Shown here one piece after another: positions 1 to 5,905 of a stretch of 8,424 bases of DNA. Source of the stretch: an uncultured Clostridia bacterium (GTDB taxonomy: Bacteria; Bacillota; Clostridia; Oscillospirales; Acutalibacteraceae); contig CANQLQ010000076.1 in assembly GCA_947624755.1 (NCBI GenBank), positions 1 to 8,424 on the forward strand. The letters are read 5' to 3'. The position numbers and the translations under genes were made by a program. The notes below the pieces were generated by a model. The model was not told the DNA's origin. It saw only the letters and a list, made by a program, of their open reading frames with translations, and did not search any database. Each line of letters opens with the position of its first letter. The first letter of the stretch is position 1.

Positions 1-19
1 TTACTATTACGCCGCGAAA
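1..19 (+). repeat. Partial copy of dispersed repeat (3' core), cut by window start
   Basis: The first 19 bases match positions 160-178 at 18 of 19 positions and 8283-8301 at 17 of 19. They end in the shared motif TTACGCCGCGAAA (7-19), which recurs at 166-178 (one change), 5592-5604 and 8289-8301. This is the tail of a repeat copy whose body lies before the window. No coding frame is supported here. Confidence 0.7.
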
Positions 20-86
20 CAACTAAGCTTAAATACTTTACATTGAAACGGTTGAGCGCAGCCGTACGTCAGCAATGATTCTTTTG

Positions 87-178
87 GAACTTTTCTTTCA
101 AAAGAAAAGTTCGGCAGGCATCGCCTGCAAGATTTACGCGCAGTAGTTTATACAGACTTTTACTATTATGCCGCGAAA
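87..178 (+). repeat. Dispersed palindromic repeat, locus A (two hairpins plus core)
   Basis: The stretch has three parts in order. The first is a perfect 12-bp inverted repeat with a two-base centre (GAACTTTTCTTT at 87-98, its complement at 101-112). The second is a 27-bp unit (114-140): GCAGGC, loop ATC, GCCTGC, five bases, TTACGCG. The third is the core at 134-178, which matches 8257-8301 at 42 of 45 positions. Together with the AT-rich stretch 179-244 this fills the gene-free first 300 bases. I see no supported protein. Function is unknown; a non-autonomous mobile repeat or a structured RNA both fit. Confidence 0.7.
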
Positions 179-244
179 GAAGTCTATTACAGACTAAAAA
201 ACACAAACTAAAAATTAATAAATCCCACCTTACCCTCCAAAACC

Positions 245-281
245 AAAAAAACAGGCCGCAAAACCCCACAGCCTGTTTTTT
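245..281 (-). terminator. Rho-independent terminator of the mutase–membrane protein unit
   Basis: On the minus strand an A-run and GCCTG-type stem pair with CAGGC followed by a run of seven T. On the plus strand the arms are 245-256 and 271-281, with a 14-base loop. Because both arms carry A/T runs it could work in both directions. It lies about 30 bases after the stop of the gene at 312-554, as expected for the end of that transcript. Confidence 0.85.
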
Positions 282-311
282 CATAACATCAAATCAACAT
301 CAAAAACACAT

Positions 312-554
312 TTACTGCTTTTTCTTTTTCAGCTTTGGTAAAACAAGGCATACTCCTACAGCAACCAAAGCCAACGCAATAATTATAATCGGCAGGATAT
401 AATCCATGTCATTGTCACCGGTCGTAACAGAGCTTAACACTGCCTGTTCATCGACTGCGAAAACGCCGATAAGCGCGCTGACAGCGCTGAGAATCATAAG
501 TCCTGCAAGAATAATGCAGATAATTTTAATTGCTTTTTTGGGTAACAAAGTCAA
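312..554 (-). CDS. Small two-helix membrane protein, function unknown
   Basis: I do not recognise this 80-residue protein. It has a short basic start (PKKAIK), a hydrophobic helix at about residues 9-33, an acidic polar loop at about 34-51, a second helix at about 52-73 and a basic tail ending PKLKKKKQ. By the positive-inside rule both ends should be cytoplasmic with the acidic loop outside; alternatively the first helix is a signal peptide. The first in-frame start after a stop is TTG at 554, preceded by a weak purine-rich stretch (AGAAAGAAG). A second TTG is at codon 3, and the first ATG, at codon 20, would cut into helix 1. The gene begins 11 bases after the phosphomutase stop on the same strand and is followed by a clear terminator. 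It is probably the last gene of a two-gene transcript, translated by coupling. The shared transcript does not by itself show a shared function. Confidence 0.7.
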   Translation of the reverse strand: MTLLPKKAIKIICIILAGLMILSAVSALIGVFAVDEQAVLSSVTTGDNDMDYILPIIIIALALVAVGVCLVLPKLKKKKQ

Positions 555-565
555 TCACTTCTTTC

Positions 566-2281
566 TTATTTCAGATATTCTTCCATACAAGCTTTGATGC
601 TGTCCGAAACTTTTCTTGCTTCTTCGGCAGTTTTTGCACAAGCTGTAATGTAAATTTTGATTTTCGGTTCAGTTCCGCTCGGTCTTACTATTACACCGTT
701 TGACTGTGGAAGCTTATAAGCGAGAACATTTGACTTCGGAAGGTCGATAACGGTTTCTTCTGAAGTTTTCGTATCGGTTATCTTGCTTGCCTTATAGTCG
801 GCAACCGAAAGCACCTGCATTTCGGCAATTGTTTTCGGGGCATTTGTACGAAGGTTATCCATAATACCTGCCATTTTGGTCATGCCTGCCGCACCTTCAA
901 AAGCATAGCTTATAACCTCATTGAGGTACATACCGTGTTCTGAATAGATGTCCTGCATAACTTCGTAAAGGCTCTTGCCTTTCGATTTGTAGTAAGCCGC
1001 CATTTCGCAAATTAATGCTGAACCAACAACAGCATCCTTGTCTCTTGCGTGTATTCCCGAAAGATAACCGTAGCTTTCTTCCATACCGACAACAAAACGG
1101 TCAGCCTCGCCGTCCTTTTCAAGGTTTGTAATAAGCTCACCGATATATTTGAAGCCGGTCAAAAGGTTCTTTACTTCTGCGCCGTATTTCTTTGCGACAG
1201 CTTCAACAAGGTCGGTAGTTACAAAGGATTTTACAACGATTGGATTTTTCGGAAGATTTCCGAGCTCGGTTCTTCTCGAAAGAATATATTCGGTAAGAAG
1301 AACGCCGACCTCGTTTCCGGTCATCAGCCTGTATTCATCGCCGCAAAGAACGGCAATTCCGACACGGTCACAGTCAGGGTCGGTTGCAAGAAGAAGGTCT
1401 GCCTTGTCCTTTTTTGCCATATCAATTGCAAGCTCAAAAACCTGCTTGATTTCCGGGTTCGGATAAGGACAAGTCGGAAAGTTTCCGTCAGGATATTCCT
1501 GCTCTTTAACAACGCGGACGTCTTTTATGCCAAGTCTTTTAAGTATATGACGAACAGGCTTGTTACCCGTGCCGTTGAGCGGAGTATATATAACCTTGAG
1601 ATCGGACTTTTTGGTGATATCGCCGCTTAGACAAGCCTTTTCAACTTCGGCATAAAATTCTTCAATAAGCCAATCTTCGATAAAATCTATTCTGTCCTCG
1701 GCAAGACCGTCTTCAAAATCCATATATTTTACGCCGCTGAACATATCGGTTTTTTCAATAAATTCATATGTTTTTGCCGCCGCTTCATCTGTCATTTGAT
1801 ATCCGTTGGGGTCGTAACATTTGTAGCCGTTATATTTTGCGGGATTATGGCTTGCGGTAATAATTATACCCGAAGAACAGCCAAGCCTTCTTACGGCAAA
1901 AGAAAGCATCGGAGTCGGAACAAGCTCGGGATAAATATATACCTTGATATTATTGGCGGCAAGAACCCCTGCGGCATATTTTGAAAAAAAGTCGGACTTT
2001 ATTCTTGAATCGTATGCAATTGCAACCGACGGATTTTCAAATTCGCTGTTGAGATAATCTGCAAGTCCCTGAGTCGCCTGTCCTACGGTATATATATTCA
2101 TACGGTTTGTACCTGCGCCGATTACGCCTCTAAGGCCTGCCGTGCCAAACTCAAGGTTTTTATAGAAGCGGTCAAGTATTTCGTCCTCTTTGCCTTCGAT
2201 TTCCGCAAGTTCAGCCGTTAAATCCGGATCCGAAACAGCCTTTTCTTTCCAAAGGTTATAAAGAGCATTTATATCGTTCAT
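566..2281 (-). CDS. pgcA: Phospho-sugar mutase (phosphoglucomutase/phosphomannomutase family)
   Basis: The 571-residue cytoplasmic protein belongs to the alpha-D-phosphohexomutase superfamily. It should interconvert hexose 1- and 6-phosphates, most likely glucose, linking glycolysis to cell-envelope and storage sugars. The family's marks appear in order. FGTAGLRG lies at about 45-52. The phosphoserine loop TASHNP has catalytic Ser144. The metal-binding loop DPDCDR is at 301-306. The sugar-recognition loop GMEESYGYL begins near 399. The phosphate-binding RPSGTEPK is at 533-540. All key residues are present and the length fits Bacillus PgcA-type enzymes. I chose the ATG at 2281 because AGGAGG lies nine bases before it; a longer frame starting at 2323 would place that site inside the coding region and lacks its own. 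A near-consensus promoter sits just upstream. Family is very sure; the preferred sugar and the symbol are less so. Confidence 0.95.
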   Translation of the reverse strand: MNDINALYNLWKEKAVSDPDLTAELAEIEGKEDEILDRFYKNLEFGTAGLRGVIGAGTNRMNIYTVGQATQGLADYLNSEFENPSVAIAYDSRIKSDFFSKYAAGVLAANNIKVYIYPELVPTPMLSFAVRRLGCSSGIIITASHNPAKYNGYKCYDPNGYQMTDEAAAKTYEFIEKTDMFSGVKYMDFEDGLAEDRIDFIEDWLIEEFYAEVEKACLSGDITKKSDLKVIYTPLNGTGNKPVRHILKRLGIKDVRVVKEQEYPDGNFPTCPYPNPEIKQVFELAIDMAKKDKADLLLATDPDCDRVGIAVLCGDEYRLMTGNEVGVLLTEYILSRRTELGNLPKNPIVVKSFVTTDLVEAVAKKYGAEVKNLLTGFKYIGELITNLEKDGEADRFVVGMEESYGYLSGIHARDKDAVVGSALICEMAAYYKSKGKSLYEVMQDIYSEHGMYLNEVISYAFEGAAGMTKMAGIMDNLRTNAPKTIAEMQVLSVADYKASKITDTKTSEETVIDLPKSNVLAYKLPQSNGVIVRPSGTEPKIKIYITACAKTAEEARKVSDSIKACMEEYLK

Positions 2282-2290
2282 AACTTTATT

Positions 2291-2296
2291 CCTCCT
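2291..2296 (-). promoter_or_regulatory. Ribosome binding site deciding the mutase start
   Basis: Perfect AGGAGG on the minus strand, nine bases before the ATG at 2281. It rules out the in-frame ATG at 2323, which would add 14 residues (starting MIKYIL) that the family does not need and would lie within the promoter −10 region. Confidence 0.9.
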
Positions 2297-2313
2297 ATAA
2301 TTTAATAATATAT

Positions 2314-2343
2314 ATTTTATCATTGCTTTTATTCTTATGTCAA
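2314..2343 (-). promoter_or_regulatory. Sigma-A-type promoter of the mutase gene
   Basis: On the minus strand there is a perfect −35 box TTGACA (2338-2343), an 18-base spacer and a −10 box TAAAAT (2314-2319; five of six to consensus). Transcription would start near 2306, leaving a leader of about 25 bases that contains the AGGAGG site. No operator or riboswitch fits in so short a leader. This suggests fairly constitutive expression. Confidence 0.8.
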
Positions 2344-2374
2344 CATAAACGACAAATTTTTAGTCTCAAGTTAT

Positions 2375-2400
2375 TTAAGGAAACTCTAATTAATTCAAAG
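2375..2400 (+). repeat. Solitary end of the dispersed repeat
   Basis: TTAAGGAAACTCTAATTAA at 2375-2393 matches the left end of the 5496-5755 element at 15 of 19 positions and continues with a shared ATTAATTCA-type stretch. No other part of the element follows; rmuC ends 25 bases further on. It looks like a remnant or a solitary terminus in the gap between rmuC and the mutase promoter. That gap (2344-2424) shows no convincing terminator for rmuC, so some readthrough into the mutase gene is possible. Confidence 0.5.
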
Positions 2401-2424
2401 CCTGCCGATAACAAAATACAATAA

Positions 2425-3705
2425 TTAATCGCTGATTCCCAAAATTTCCGAAGCCGCACCGCCGTCTATTACCTCTACCGAGCGCAGTTTTTTCTGAATT
2501 ATAGCATTTCTGTTTTGCGCTTCGTCAAGGCTCTTGCCGGCTTCGTCAATTTTTTTCTTCGCCTTTTCAAGCATACCGCCGAATTTTTCATACTGAACCT
2601 TTGCGGCGGCAAGAAGTTCCCTTACCTCTTTGGCTTTTTCGTTTATTGCAATAGCTTTAAATCCGACTGAAAGAGAGTTCAAAAGAGCGGTAATTGTGCT
2701 CGGCCCCGCAATCATAACGCTGTACTCTCTCTGACAGCGTTCTGAAATTCCCGATTTTGAGCTGATAATTTCGCTATAAAGACCCTCCGTTGCAAGGTAC
2801 ATAATTGCAAACGGAGTTGTGAGCGGCTCTTTGATATATTTTGAAACTTCCTTCGCCTGAGAAAGAACACGGTTTTCAAGGGCTTTTTTGGCCTCTGCCA
2901 CGCCTGCCGTATCACCGTTGTCTGCCGCATCGCAAAGTCTTATGTAATCCTCAACCGGGAACTTTGAGTCAATCGGAAGGAAGATGAATTTATCTTTTTC
3001 TTCGTTTGACGGTATCTTGACCGCAAATTCAACAACTTGTCTTGACATCGGGTCGGGCATTACATTTTTTTCAAAAAGTCCGGGTATTGTCTGGTCAAGA
3101 ATACCTTCAAGCTGAACCTCCGCCCAAGTACCTCTTGCCTTGACATTGGTCAAAATCCGGTTGAGCGCAGTTACATTTTCCGTTACTCCGCCTGAAAGAA
3201 CCTTCATTTCGCCAAGAGATTTATATACATTTTCAAGCTGAACGCTAACTTGCTGAAAAGATGTATCGAGCCTTTTTGAAAGGGTTTGAGTAAGCTTTTC
3301 GTCAACAGTGTTCCTGATTTGTTCAAGGCTTTCTTCGTTGCTTTTGCGAATTTCCGAAAGGCTTTGCGATATAGTCGAAACAGCCTTCATGCTAAAGTCA
3401 TAGGTTTCTTTGGCGGACTTTTCAAGTTTTTCGCTCATGGAAGAAAGCGACGCCGCAATTTCCTGCCTTTGCGCACTCTGACTGCCCGCGGTTTCCATTC
3501 TGCTTTGGCTGAATTCCGCATGTAGTGACTTTTCCTGAAGTGAAAAAGCAGATTTTATATCATTTTCAAGCTTTTCCTGCCTTCTGAGAATTTCATCATA
3601 ATTATCTTTGCTTTTGTTCTTGTTGTTAATCAAAAACAGTGATATAATATTGATAACAAACAAAACTACAAAACAAATTATTGTTATAATTTCAGCTTTT
3701 CCCAT
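2425..3705 (-). CDS. rmuC: RmuC family protein (DNA recombination limiting factor)
   Basis: The 426-residue protein has one N-terminal membrane helix (about 5-26), a long charged coiled-coil region (about 32-185) and then the RmuC domain. Diagnostic stretches are RGTWAEVQLEGIL (191-203), LPIDSKFPVEDYIRL (243-257, holding the Asp-x-Lys of a restriction-endonuclease-like fold), YLATEGLYSEII and AGPSTITALLNSL. In Escherichia coli, loss of RmuC raises inversion between short inverted repeats. A membrane-tethered nuclease-like role is inferred from the fold, not shown. The ATG at 3705 has GAGGT eight bases upstream. The gene stands alone on its strand between the mutase promoter and the divergent lipoprotein gene. 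Length and domain order are usual for the family. Its presence beside many short inverted repeats is suggestive, but RmuC is widespread and this is probably coincidence. Confidence 0.93.
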   Translation of the reverse strand: MGKAEIITIICFVVLFVINIISLFLINNKNKSKDNYDEILRRQEKLENDIKSAFSLQEKSLHAEFSQSRMETAGSQSAQRQEIAASLSSMSEKLEKSAKETYDFSMKAVSTISQSLSEIRKSNEESLEQIRNTVDEKLTQTLSKRLDTSFQQVSVQLENVYKSLGEMKVLSGGVTENVTALNRILTNVKARGTWAEVQLEGILDQTIPGLFEKNVMPDPMSRQVVEFAVKIPSNEEKDKFIFLPIDSKFPVEDYIRLCDAADNGDTAGVAEAKKALENRVLSQAKEVSKYIKEPLTTPFAIMYLATEGLYSEIISSKSGISERCQREYSVMIAGPSTITALLNSLSVGFKAIAINEKAKEVRELLAAAKVQYEKFGGMLEKAKKKIDEAGKSLDEAQNRNAIIQKKLRSVEVIDGGAASEILGISD

Positions 3706-3739
3706 TATTTATTACCTCATATATTCTTTGAGTTCTTTT

Positions 3740-3763
3740 TTAAGGCAACAAATATTGTCTTAA
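3740..3763. repeat. Imperfect inverted repeat in the divergent rmuC/lipoprotein gap
   Basis: TTAAGGCAAC (3740-3749) and ATTGTCTTAA (3754-3763) pair at eight of ten positions around AAAT. It lies in the rmuC leader, about 115 bases before the lipoprotein start. It could be an operator for one or both divergent genes or a weak hairpin in the rmuC leader. No regulator gene is adjacent to support the operator reading. Confidence 0.35.
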
Positions 3764-3782
3764 AATCTTTTAAATTAATTAA

Positions 3783-3791
3783 ATTATATCA
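3783..3791 (-). promoter_or_regulatory. Candidate extended −10 promoter of rmuC
   Basis: The minus strand reads TGATATAAT, a perfect extended −10 (TG, one base, TATAAT). No good −35 box lies 17 bases upstream, which extended −10 promoters can tolerate. The start would fall near 3776, giving rmuC a leader of about 70 bases that contains the inverted repeat at 3740-3763. I found no equally good promoter for the lipoprotein gene on the other strand. Confidence 0.5.
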
Positions 3792-3855
3792 ACATCAAAT
3801 CATTTTTTGTTTATTATTAAGAAAAATGGATTCCGTAAATACAGGAGAAAAACAT

Positions 3856-5499
3856 ATGAAACGAAAAATTCCTGCGCTTATATTATGTATAGCTCTAATT
3901 TTATTAACCTTTACCGCCTGCGGTTCAGACGGCTCGGGCGCTAAAATTGTAACCCCTGTTGACTTAGAACCTGAGTTTCTTGACCCCCAGATAGTTTCCG
4001 ATACATCGGCAAAAAACATTGTGCTGAACTGTTTTGAAGGTCTTGTTGTTTACGGCGAAAACGGTGAGATTATGCCTGCCGCCGCCGAAAGCTTCGATGT
4101 TTCCGCCGATGAGCTTACATATACTTTTAATCTTAGGAAGAACCTACAGTGGAGAATAACCTCAGCGGCAAAGAAAACTCTTGGCGAAAAGGCGGAGGAC
4201 TTTGACAACAGAGTTCTTGCAAAAGACTTTGTTTTCGCCTTGGAAAGGGCGCTCAGCCCCGAAACGCTCTGTCCTTATGCGAACAGTCTGCTTTGTATAA
4301 AGAACGCATCAAAAGTTATTTCGGGAAAGCTTGAAAAAGAACAGCTCGGTGTAAAAGCCGCCGACGATTTTACGCTTGTGATAAAGCTTGAGAAAAAAGA
4401 CTCTGACTTTCTTGACGCTCTTACAAGTCCGGCCTGTATGCCGTGTAATGAAGAATTTTTCAATCTTACTAAAGGCAGGTACGGTCTTTCAACCGAATAT
4501 CTTATTTACAACGGACCGTTTTACATAAGCAACTGGGCGGAAAAAACATCAATTTCATGCCGCAGGAACGACACTTATCATTCCCTCGGCGAAAACATAT
4601 CGAGCGAAGTCAAACCTTATTCGATTTATTTTTCTTTCAACAACGAACAGGAAACGAGAGACGATAAGCTCAAAGACAAAACCTATGCTCTTGCCCCTCT
4701 GAGTGAAGAGCAGGCGATGCAGTTCAGTCAGGACAAGCACATAAAAATCCGTGCATTCGACAGCGCCGTAACTTCTATAATTTTTAACTGTTCAGATGAA
4801 ATTACGTCCGTTTCTGAAATTCGCAAAGCTCTCGCTTACGGTATGGACGCTTCTGTTTTTCTTGAAAAGTTTGGGAAAAAAGCCGCTTACGGAATTATTC
4901 CTTCCGCCGCTACGCTTGCGAAGTCTTCCTATCGGTCTCAGGTACAAAACGTAAAAATAAATTCGCAGAAAAACCGTCAGGCCATTTCGTTTATGAAAGA
5001 CGGTATGGACAAGCTCAATGTCAATGATATAGAGCTTACGATTTTATCAAGCACCGAAAATGAAACTGCCGTGCGCGGTGCAATGCAAAGCTGGCAGTCT
5101 GTCTTTGGTGTAAAATTCGGCATATCGGTTGAAGCCGTAAGTGAGGGTGAGCTTCAATCAAGAATTGCCGCGGGAAATTATCAAATTGCTCTTTGTGACC
5201 TAAAGTTTACCGATGTTACAGCCGAAAACGCAATTTCACGTTTTGAAAGCGGTGCAAGGAACAACGTAATAAACTTTTCAAGCAAAAAATTCGACAATCT
5301 TATAAGTCAGATTTCAAAGTCTAACGGCAGTAAAAAGGCACAGACGATTCTTGAAGCAGAAAAGTATCTTATTTCAAGCTGTGCCGTTATACCGCTTTGT
5401 GAAAAGGCAACGTATTACGGGCTTGCAAAAGGTGTTTCGGGTATTGCTTTTTCACCTACGGGTGAAGTTGCGTATTACAAGACTGCAATACAAAGTTAA
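3856..5499 (+). CDS. Solute-binding lipoprotein, oligopeptide-binding (OppA/SBP family 5) type
   Basis: This 547-residue protein should capture a solute, most likely a peptide, on the outer face of the membrane for an ABC importer. The N-terminus is a lipoprotein signal: MKRK, a hydrophobic stretch (5-18) and TFTAC with Cys22 as the likely lipidated residue; Phe at −3 is a slightly unusual lipobox. Family 5 features follow: LEPEFLDPQ after the linker, LNCFEGLVVYGENGEIMPAAAES, LTYTFNLRKNLQW, AKDFVFALERALSP, YNGPFYISNW and VSEIRKALAYGMD. The length is normal. I chose the ATG at 3856 because AGGAG lies eight bases before it and the signal peptide then begins properly; an ATG at 3826 has no such site. 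No permease or ATPase gene is in the window, so it may serve a distant transporter or act as a sensor. The ligand cannot be told from sequence. Its stop codon lies within the end of the repeat element that follows. Confidence 0.92.
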   Translation: MKRKIPALILCIALILLTFTACGSDGSGAKIVTPVDLEPEFLDPQIVSDTSAKNIVLNCFEGLVVYGENGEIMPAAAESFDVSADELTYTFNLRKNLQWRITSAAKKTLGEKAEDFDNRVLAKDFVFALERALSPETLCPYANSLLCIKNASKVISGKLEKEQLGVKAADDFTLVIKLEKKDSDFLDALTSPACMPCNEEFFNLTKGRYGLSTEYLIYNGPFYISNWAEKTSISCRRNDTYHSLGENISSEVKPYSIYFSFNNEQETRDDKLKDKTYALAPLSEEQAMQFSQDKHIKIRAFDSAVTSIIFNCSDEITSVSEIRKALAYGMDASVFLEKFGKKAAYGIIPSAATLAKSSYRSQVQNVKINSQKNRQAISFMKDGMDKLNVNDIELTILSSTENETAVRGAMQSWQSVFGVKFGISVEAVSEGELQSRIAAGNYQIALCDLKFTDVTAENAISRFESGARNNVINFSSKKFDNLISQISKSNGSKKAQTILEAEKYLISSCAVIPLCEKATYYGLAKGVSGIAFSPTGEVAYYKTAIQS

Positions 5500-5755
5500 G
5501 GAAGTGCTGATTAATTCAGGGTGTCCTAATTGGCGAGGCACGCATGGCGTGCGGCAATTACGCGGGATAGAATTTATATAAAATTATAATTTTACGCCGC
5601 GAAAACACTTTGTCTCTAATTTGGAAGTATTTTTTATGTTCCAAAAATATAAGTCAATACTTTGTGTATTGCCGAGTATTTTGGAAAAGTATTACGCAAT
5701 ATTTGCAAGCAAGATGAGTTAAGCATTAAGCGTGTTTTTATCAGAGGTTCCTTAA
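5496..5755 (+). mobile_element. MITE-like 260-bp element with inverted ends
   Basis: The left end TTAAGGAAGTGCTGATTAA (5496-5514) is mirrored at the right end by TTTATCAGAGGTTCCTTAA (5737-5755), giving inverted termini of the form TTAAGGAA, three bases, CTGAT. Inside are one 27-bp hairpin unit (5538-5564), the shared motif TTACGCCGCGAAA (5592-5604) and smaller inverted repeats (TTGGAA/TTCCAA at 5621-5644; CAATAC/GTATTG at 5655-5671). It encodes no credible protein. The left end contains the lipoprotein gene's stop codon (5497-5499). It is best read as a non-autonomous mobile element or dispersed intergenic repeat. Target duplication cannot be judged because TTAA is itself palindromic. From 5756 to 5820 I see nothing further. 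Confidence 0.6.
5538..5564 (+). repeat. 27-bp hairpin unit (copy in the 5496-5755 element)
   Basis: GCACGC, loop ATG, GCGTGC (perfect six-base stem), five bases GGCAA, then TTACGCG. It has the same spacing as the units at 114-140, 8210-8236 and 8237-8263, but a different stem sequence. Confidence 0.65.
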
Positions 5756-5820
5756 TGCTGAATATAAATTACCTAACCAACTTACCAAATCAATAAATCG
5801 CTTTAAAAAGTCTGTGAAAA

Positions 5821-5855
5821 CAAAAATAGGGGCTGCCCTTAGTGCGACAGCCCCT
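5821..5855 (-). terminator. Rho-independent terminator of ispH–rpsA
   Basis: On the minus strand AGGGGCTG (5855-5848) and CAGCCCCT (5835-5828) form a perfect eight-base GC-rich stem with a 12-base loop, followed by ATTTTTG and more T-rich sequence. It lies about 50 bases past the S1 stop. The plus-strand side has only a weak T-run, so it may stop readthrough from the lipoprotein gene less efficiently. Confidence 0.85.
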
Positions 5856-5905
5856 TCTCATATTTAACTTTAAAGTATCAGCCCTAATACTGATCCTCTA
5901 AAGAA

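Noticed and set aside
114..140. 27-bp unit as part of a CRISPR array
   Set aside because: There are no regular unique spacers; the two tandem units at 8210-8263 abut directly, and no cas genes are present. The stems themselves vary, unlike CRISPR repeats.
69..284. 71-codon minus-strand frame in the gene-free left end
   Set aside because: It runs through the terminator and the palindromic repeat, and its residue make-up is unlike a protein.
1049..1630. 193-codon plus-strand frame
   Set aside because: It lies wholly opposite the mutase coding region, resembles no family and has no ribosome binding site. The mutase frame shows all family motifs.
2282..2424. Riboswitch or terminator between rmuC and the mutase gene
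   Set aside because: Only weak four-to-five-base pairings are seen and there is no T-run after a stem. The predicted mutase leader of about 25 bases is too short for a riboswitch.
3826..3855. ATG at 3826 as the lipoprotein start
   Set aside because: It has no binding site, would put ten polar residues before the signal peptide, and AGGAG is placed for the ATG at 3856.
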